64,000 nucleotides of DNA, taken from contig NZ_CP045118.1 of the NCBI RefSeq assembly GCF_009189165.1, positions 3,162,001 through 3,226,000 on the forward strand, in the 5' to 3' direction. Position 1 is the first letter of the stretch; each line of letters opens with the position of its first letter. This document shows positions 60,768 through 64,000 of the stretch, piece after piece. The stretch is from Pseudomonas sp. SCB32. GTDB taxonomy: Bacteria > Pseudomonadota > Gammaproteobacteria > Pseudomonadales > Pseudomonadaceae. Position numbers and translations under genes: made by a program. Under the pieces are notes generated by a model. It had not been told where the DNA came from. It made no database searches and saw only the letters and a list, made by a program, of their open reading frames with translations.

Positions 60768-63203
60768 TCACCCCTTCCGCTCATTCAACAGGAAGTGCGA
60801 CAGCGCCGGAATCAGCAACAGCGCACCCAGCATGTTCCAGAGGAACATGAAGGTCAGCAGGATGCCCATGTCGGCCTGGAACTTGATCGGCGACCAGGCC
60901 CAGGTGATCACCCCGGCGGCCAGGGTCACGCCCACCAGCGCCACTACCTTGCCGGTGAAGATCACCGCCTGCTGATAGGCCATCGCGAGCGGGAAGCCGG
61001 CACGCTGCAATTGCAACTGCACGCTGAGCAAGTACAGCGCATAGTCCACGCCGATCCCCACGCCCAGGGCGATCACCGGCAGCGTCGCCACCTTCACGCC
61101 GATGCCGAGGAACACCATCAGCGCCTCGCAGAGCATGGAGGTCAGCACCAGCGGCAGCATGGCCACCAGGGTCGCGCGCCAACTACGGAAGGTGATCAGG
61201 CAGAACAGGCTGACGGCGCCGTAGATGTACAGCAGCATGGTGCGGTTGGCCTGGTGCACCACGCTGTTGGTGGCGGCCTCGATACCGGCGCTGCCGGCGG
61301 CGAGGAGGAACTGGCGGTCCGGCGTGCTGTTGGCCTTGGCGAAGTCCTCGGCGATGCTCGTGACTTCTTCCAGGGTCTTGGCCTTGTGGTCCTTGAGGAA
61401 GGCGATCACCGGCATCACCGAGCACTCGGTGTTGAACAGCTCCGGGGTATTCACCGAAGCCTGCTGCGCCGAGTAGTTGAGCACGTCCTGGTTGCGCTGC
61501 AGGCTGGCAAACTTGGGGTTGCCCTCGTAGGTGCCGGCGGTGATCTGGCGCACCGCATCGGCCAGCGACACGGTGGCCTGTACGCCCGGATGCTGCTGCA
61601 GCGCCCAGCCCAGGCGGTCGGCGAGGATCAGCGTCTTGTAGTTCAGGCAGCCTTCGGCCGGGGTCTTCACCATCACCGCGAACAGGTCGCTGGACAGCGC
61701 GTAGTGGCTGGTGATGAAGGCGTTGTCGCGGTTGTAGCGCGAGTCGGCGCGCAGCTCCGGTGCGCCGGCATCGAGGTCGCCGATCTGCAGGTGCTGGCTG
61801 ACCAGGTAGCTGCCGGCGCCAATCAGCGCGGCGCACCCCAGGGCGATGGTCGCCCAGCGGCGCTCGGTGAAGCGGTCGAGCAGGCTCCACAGCCGGCCCA
61901 GGCCCTGCTCGCGGGCTTCCTGCTGCTCCTCACGGAGGGCACGAGCGGCAGCGCGCGGGCTGACGCCGATGAAGGACAGCGCCACCGGCATCAGCAGCAG
62001 CGAGGTGAAGACCAGCACCGCCACGCCAATGCTCGCGGTGATCGCCAGCGCCTTGATCACCGGGATGTCGATCAGCATCAGCACGCCGAAGCCCACTGCG
62101 TCGCAGAGCAGCGCGCTGACCCCGGCCAGGAACAGGCGGCGGAAGGTGTTGCGCGCGGCCACCAGGCGATGGGTGCCACGGCCGATGTCCTGCATGATGC
62201 CGTTCATCTTCTGCGTGGCGTGGGACACGCCGATGGCGAAGATCAGGAACGGCACCAGGATCGAGTACGGGTCCAGCGCGTAGCCCAGCCAGGCGATCAG
62301 GCCCAGCTGCCAGATCACCGCCAGCAGCGAGCAGACGATCACCAGCAGGCTGCTGCGCAGGCAGCGGGTGTAGAGCAGGATGATGACGAAGGCCGAGACC
62401 ACCGCCAGGCCGAAGAACATCATCACCCGGACCAGGCCATCGATCAGGTCGCCGACCAGCTTGGCGAAGCCGATCACGTGGATGCGGACGTTACCCTTGC
62501 CCGGCTCGCCGGCATCGAAGGCGCGCTGGTCACCCTGGTATTCGTACTTCAGGCGCAGCGCGTCGAGCTGATGGGAGAACTGCTGGTAGTCGATGCCCTT
62601 GCCGGTGGCCGAATCGTGGTCCAGCAGCGGCACCACCAGCATGCTCGAACGGAAATCATTGGCCACCAGGCTGCCGACGATGCCGGCGCGGGCGATGTTC
62701 TGGCGCAGGCGCGCAATGCTCGCGGCGTCGCCGGCGTAGCCGTCGGGCATCACCGGGCCGCCCTGGAAGCCCTCCTCGGTGACTTCGGTCCAGCGCACCG
62801 CCGGCGACCACAGCGATTTCATCCAGGCGCGGTCGACGCCGGGGCTGAGGAACAGCTGGTCGTTGATCTGCTTGAGGGTGTCCAGGTAGGCCGGGTCGAA
62901 GATGTCCTCGCCACGGCTCTCCACCACCACCCGCACCGAGTTGCCCAGGCCCCGCAGCGCCCCGCGATTGTCCAGGTAGTTGCGGATGTAGGGATGGCTC
63001 TGCGGGATCATCTTCTCGAAGCTGGGCTTGATCTCCAGGCGGGTCACGGCCATCCAGCCGAGCAGCAGCGTGACCAGGGCGATCAGGCCGATGAACAGGA
63101 GCCGGTGGTTGAACACCAGGCGCTCCAGCGGGCTGCCGCTGTGCGCGTCGAAGTCCCGCAGATCGCTGATGACGGGCATCTGCCCTTGCTTGAGGTCGAC
63201 CAT
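60768..63203 (-). CDS. RND/MMPL-type transporter (HAE3-like, SSD domain)
   Basis: 811 residues with two sets of about six membrane segments separated by large periplasmic loops: FNHRLLFIGLIALVTLLLGW, then a periplasmic region to about 260, a sterol-sensing-like block IPVIKALAITASIGVAVLVF, and the second half from about 430. GVGIGVDYALYLLSVQLQLQ is the TM10-11 GXXXD region. The family exports hydrophobic compounds; bacterial HAE3/hopanoid-type members act without an outer-membrane channel. ATG 63203. It is transcribed after the YCF48-like gene with a 23-bp gap, so the two probably act together. Confidence 0.9.
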   Translation of the reverse strand: MVDLKQGQMPVISDLRDFDAHSGSPLERLVFNHRLLFIGLIALVTLLLGWMAVTRLEIKPSFEKMIPQSHPYIRNYLDNRGALRGLGNSVRVVVESRGEDIFDPAYLDTLKQINDQLFLSPGVDRAWMKSLWSPAVRWTEVTEEGFQGGPVMPDGYAGDAASIARLRQNIARAGIVGSLVANDFRSSMLVVPLLDHDSATGKGIDYQQFSHQLDALRLKYEYQGDQRAFDAGEPGKGNVRIHVIGFAKLVGDLIDGLVRVMMFFGLAVVSAFVIILLYTRCLRSSLLVIVCSLLAVIWQLGLIAWLGYALDPYSILVPFLIFAIGVSHATQKMNGIMQDIGRGTHRLVAARNTFRRLFLAGVSALLCDAVGFGVLMLIDIPVIKALAITASIGVAVLVFTSLLLMPVALSFIGVSPRAAARALREEQQEAREQGLGRLWSLLDRFTERRWATIALGCAALIGAGSYLVSQHLQIGDLDAGAPELRADSRYNRDNAFITSHYALSSDLFAVMVKTPAEGCLNYKTLILADRLGWALQQHPGVQATVSLADAVRQITAGTYEGNPKFASLQRNQDVLNYSAQQASVNTPELFNTECSVMPVIAFLKDHKAKTLEEVTSIAEDFAKANSTPDRQFLLAAGSAGIEAATNSVVHQANRTMLLYIYGAVSLFCLITFRSWRATLVAMLPLVLTSMLCEALMVFLGIGVKVATLPVIALGVGIGVDYALYLLSVQLQLQRAGFPLAMAYQQAVIFTGKVVALVGVTLAAGVITWAWSPIKFQADMGILLTFMFLWNMLGALLLIPALSHFLLNERKG

Positions 63204-63226
63204 AGTAGGCTGTCTCTTCTTTTTTC

Positions 63227-64000
63227 TTATTGGGAGAGCGGCAGCGCGCTGCGCTGCAGGCCGCGGTTGCCCACCAGCAGCAGACTGTCGCCGCTGACCA
63301 GGGCACCACTGACCGGCGTGCGCTGGGCCAGGGCCAGCGTTTTGAAGGAGGCGCCGTCGTCACGGCTGACCAGCCCCTGGCCGGCCTGGCTGAACAGGTA
63401 GAGGCCGCCATCGGCGCCCTCGCTGGCCGCCGTCAGGCTGACCGGCAGGCCGGTGTTTATCTCGCTCCAGTTCAACCCGCCATCCACGCTGCGCACCGCA
63501 TTGCCGCGCAGTCCGTAGGCGAACAGGAGGCCGGGCTTGCCGAGCAGGCCGAAGAAGGTGCCCTTGTACGGCGAGTTCAGCGCGACGAAGCGCTGTGCCT
63601 GGTGATCGAGCTTGAGCAGCAGGCCCTGCTCGCCAACGATGAACAGGTCGTCGCCCACCGCCGAAATGGCGGTCAGGTGCAGCGATTGCGGGTTTTCGAT
63701 GCGGTGGTTCCAGGGCTCCCAGCTGTGCCCGCCATCGGTGGTGTGCAGGATCAGGTTGAAGGCACCGATCACGAAACCCTCCTGGGCATTGCGGAACCAG
63801 AGGTCCAGGAACGGCTTGTCCGCCCCCTCCTCCTTCATGCGCCGCGACTGCTCCAGCAGGGTTTCGTTATCCGCCTGGGGATTGGCCGTGTAGTAATCGA
63901 GCATCAGCTGGCCGATAGCCCGGCCGTCGAGCTGGCGGGTCCAGTGCGAGCCACCGTCGGCGCTGTGCAGCACCACGCCGTCGTGGCCCACCGCCCAGCC
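63227..64000 (-). CDS. YCF48/BNR-repeat protein, C-terminal part (partial)
   Basis: The frame runs to the window edge; 257 codons are seen. Repeated beta-propeller blades: GWAVGHDGVVLHSADGGSHW, LILHTTDGGHSWEPW, NAVRSVDGGLNWSEIN, GLVSRDDGASFKTLAL, each with an Asp-Gly-Gly box of BNR/YCF48 type. Periplasmic propellers of this type accompany RND exporters in Pseudomonas loci, often near DUF1329 and DUF1302 genes, none of which is visible here. The signal peptide would lie outside the window. Its partner is the RND gene 23 bp downstream. Confidence 0.85.
   Translation of the reverse strand, partial: GWAVGHDGVVLHSADGGSHWTRQLDGRAIGQLMLDYYTANPQADNETLLEQSRRMKEEGADKPFLDLWFRNAQEGFVIGAFNLILHTTDGGHSWEPWNHRIENPQSLHLTAISAVGDDLFIVGEQGLLLKLDHQAQRFVALNSPYKGTFFGLLGKPGLLFAYGLRGNAVRSVDGGLNWSEINTGLPVSLTAASEGADGGLYLFSQAGQGLVSRDDGASFKTLALAQRTPVSGALVSGDSLLLVGNRGLQRSALPLSQ

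Noticed and set aside
60576..63401. A very long plus-strand open frame opposite the RND gene
   Set aside because: The peptide is His/Gln/Asp-rich antisense-type composition with no family features, and the minus-strand RND reading has all motifs. Similar long antisense frames opposite 8383-10551, 10230-12155 and 13654-15597 were rejected for the same reason.

Overview
The window reads as a chromosomal segment of a high-GC Pseudomonas, probably of the P. aeruginosa / P. citronellolis / P. nitroreducens type. The grounds are the uniformly GC-rich codon use, strong AGGAG-type ribosome sites, several Pseudomonas-style palindromic intergenic repeats (REP/BIME families), and a dense set of catabolic operons with LysR, LuxR, GntR and AraC regulators. 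The species is inferred, not proven. No rRNA, tRNA, CRISPR array, prophage, transposase or integrase gene was recognised.

Region 1 (1-15516) is a lipid-catabolism cluster: a divergent alpha-methylacyl-CoA racemase-like gene, a MalT-type LuxR activator, then a co-directional run of enoyl-CoA hydratase/isomerase, acyl-CoA dehydrogenase, SCP2-type thiolase, a MaoC pair (one subunit apparently non-catalytic), an SDR, an exported SdsA1-type alkylsulfatase, a wax-ester synthase/DGAT, a DUF3336 patatin lipase and a second acyl-CoA dehydrogenase. It looks like a peroxisome-like branched-chain beta-oxidation module coupled to alkyl sulfate hydrolysis and neutral-lipid storage or mobilisation. Region 1b (15517-18209) holds a TyrR/PhhR-like 20-bp palindrome, two small hypothetical genes, a frameshifted PL7 (alginate lyase-like) gene and a GNAT.

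Region 2 (18196-30438) is the most unusual locus. A long leftward operon encodes a Pot-type ABC importer (binding protein, two permeases, ATPase), a GT1-family glycosyltransferase, two small paralogous cupins, an AmgK-like sugar kinase, an aldehyde dehydrogenase and a GlmU-like uridylyltransferase that lacks its acetyltransferase domain. A divergent GntR/FCD regulator and a second glycosyltransferase of identical length (428 aa) follow. Kinase, nucleotidyltransferase and glycosyltransferase together form a possible dedicated nucleotide-sugar activation and transfer pathway linked to uptake of a small cationic compound.

Region 3 (30533-36303) holds a GNAT, a CDF metal exporter, an exported NylB-like serine hydrolase with a divergent LuxR regulator, and an EamA exporter. 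Region 4 (36296-46025) has an MHS transporter, a C45 Ntn amidase/acyltransferase, and a mirror-image arrangement of two YtcJ-type amidohydrolases with two LysR paralogues, then an APC permease. This looks like scavenging of N-acylated or amide compounds.

Region 5 (46162-60500) has an aldehyde dehydrogenase, an NTF2-AraC fusion regulator, a DAO-family oxidase, a cupin, an AlaX editing protein, a lytic transglycosylase, and a leftward operon of a second Pot-type importer (Tat-exported binding protein), a DoeA/creatinase-like M24 hydrolase and an HDAC-family deacetylase, controlled by a divergent LysR gene with a long inverted repeat in the promoter region. Region 6 (60768-64000) is an RND/MMPL exporter with a YCF48-like beta-propeller partner that runs off the window.
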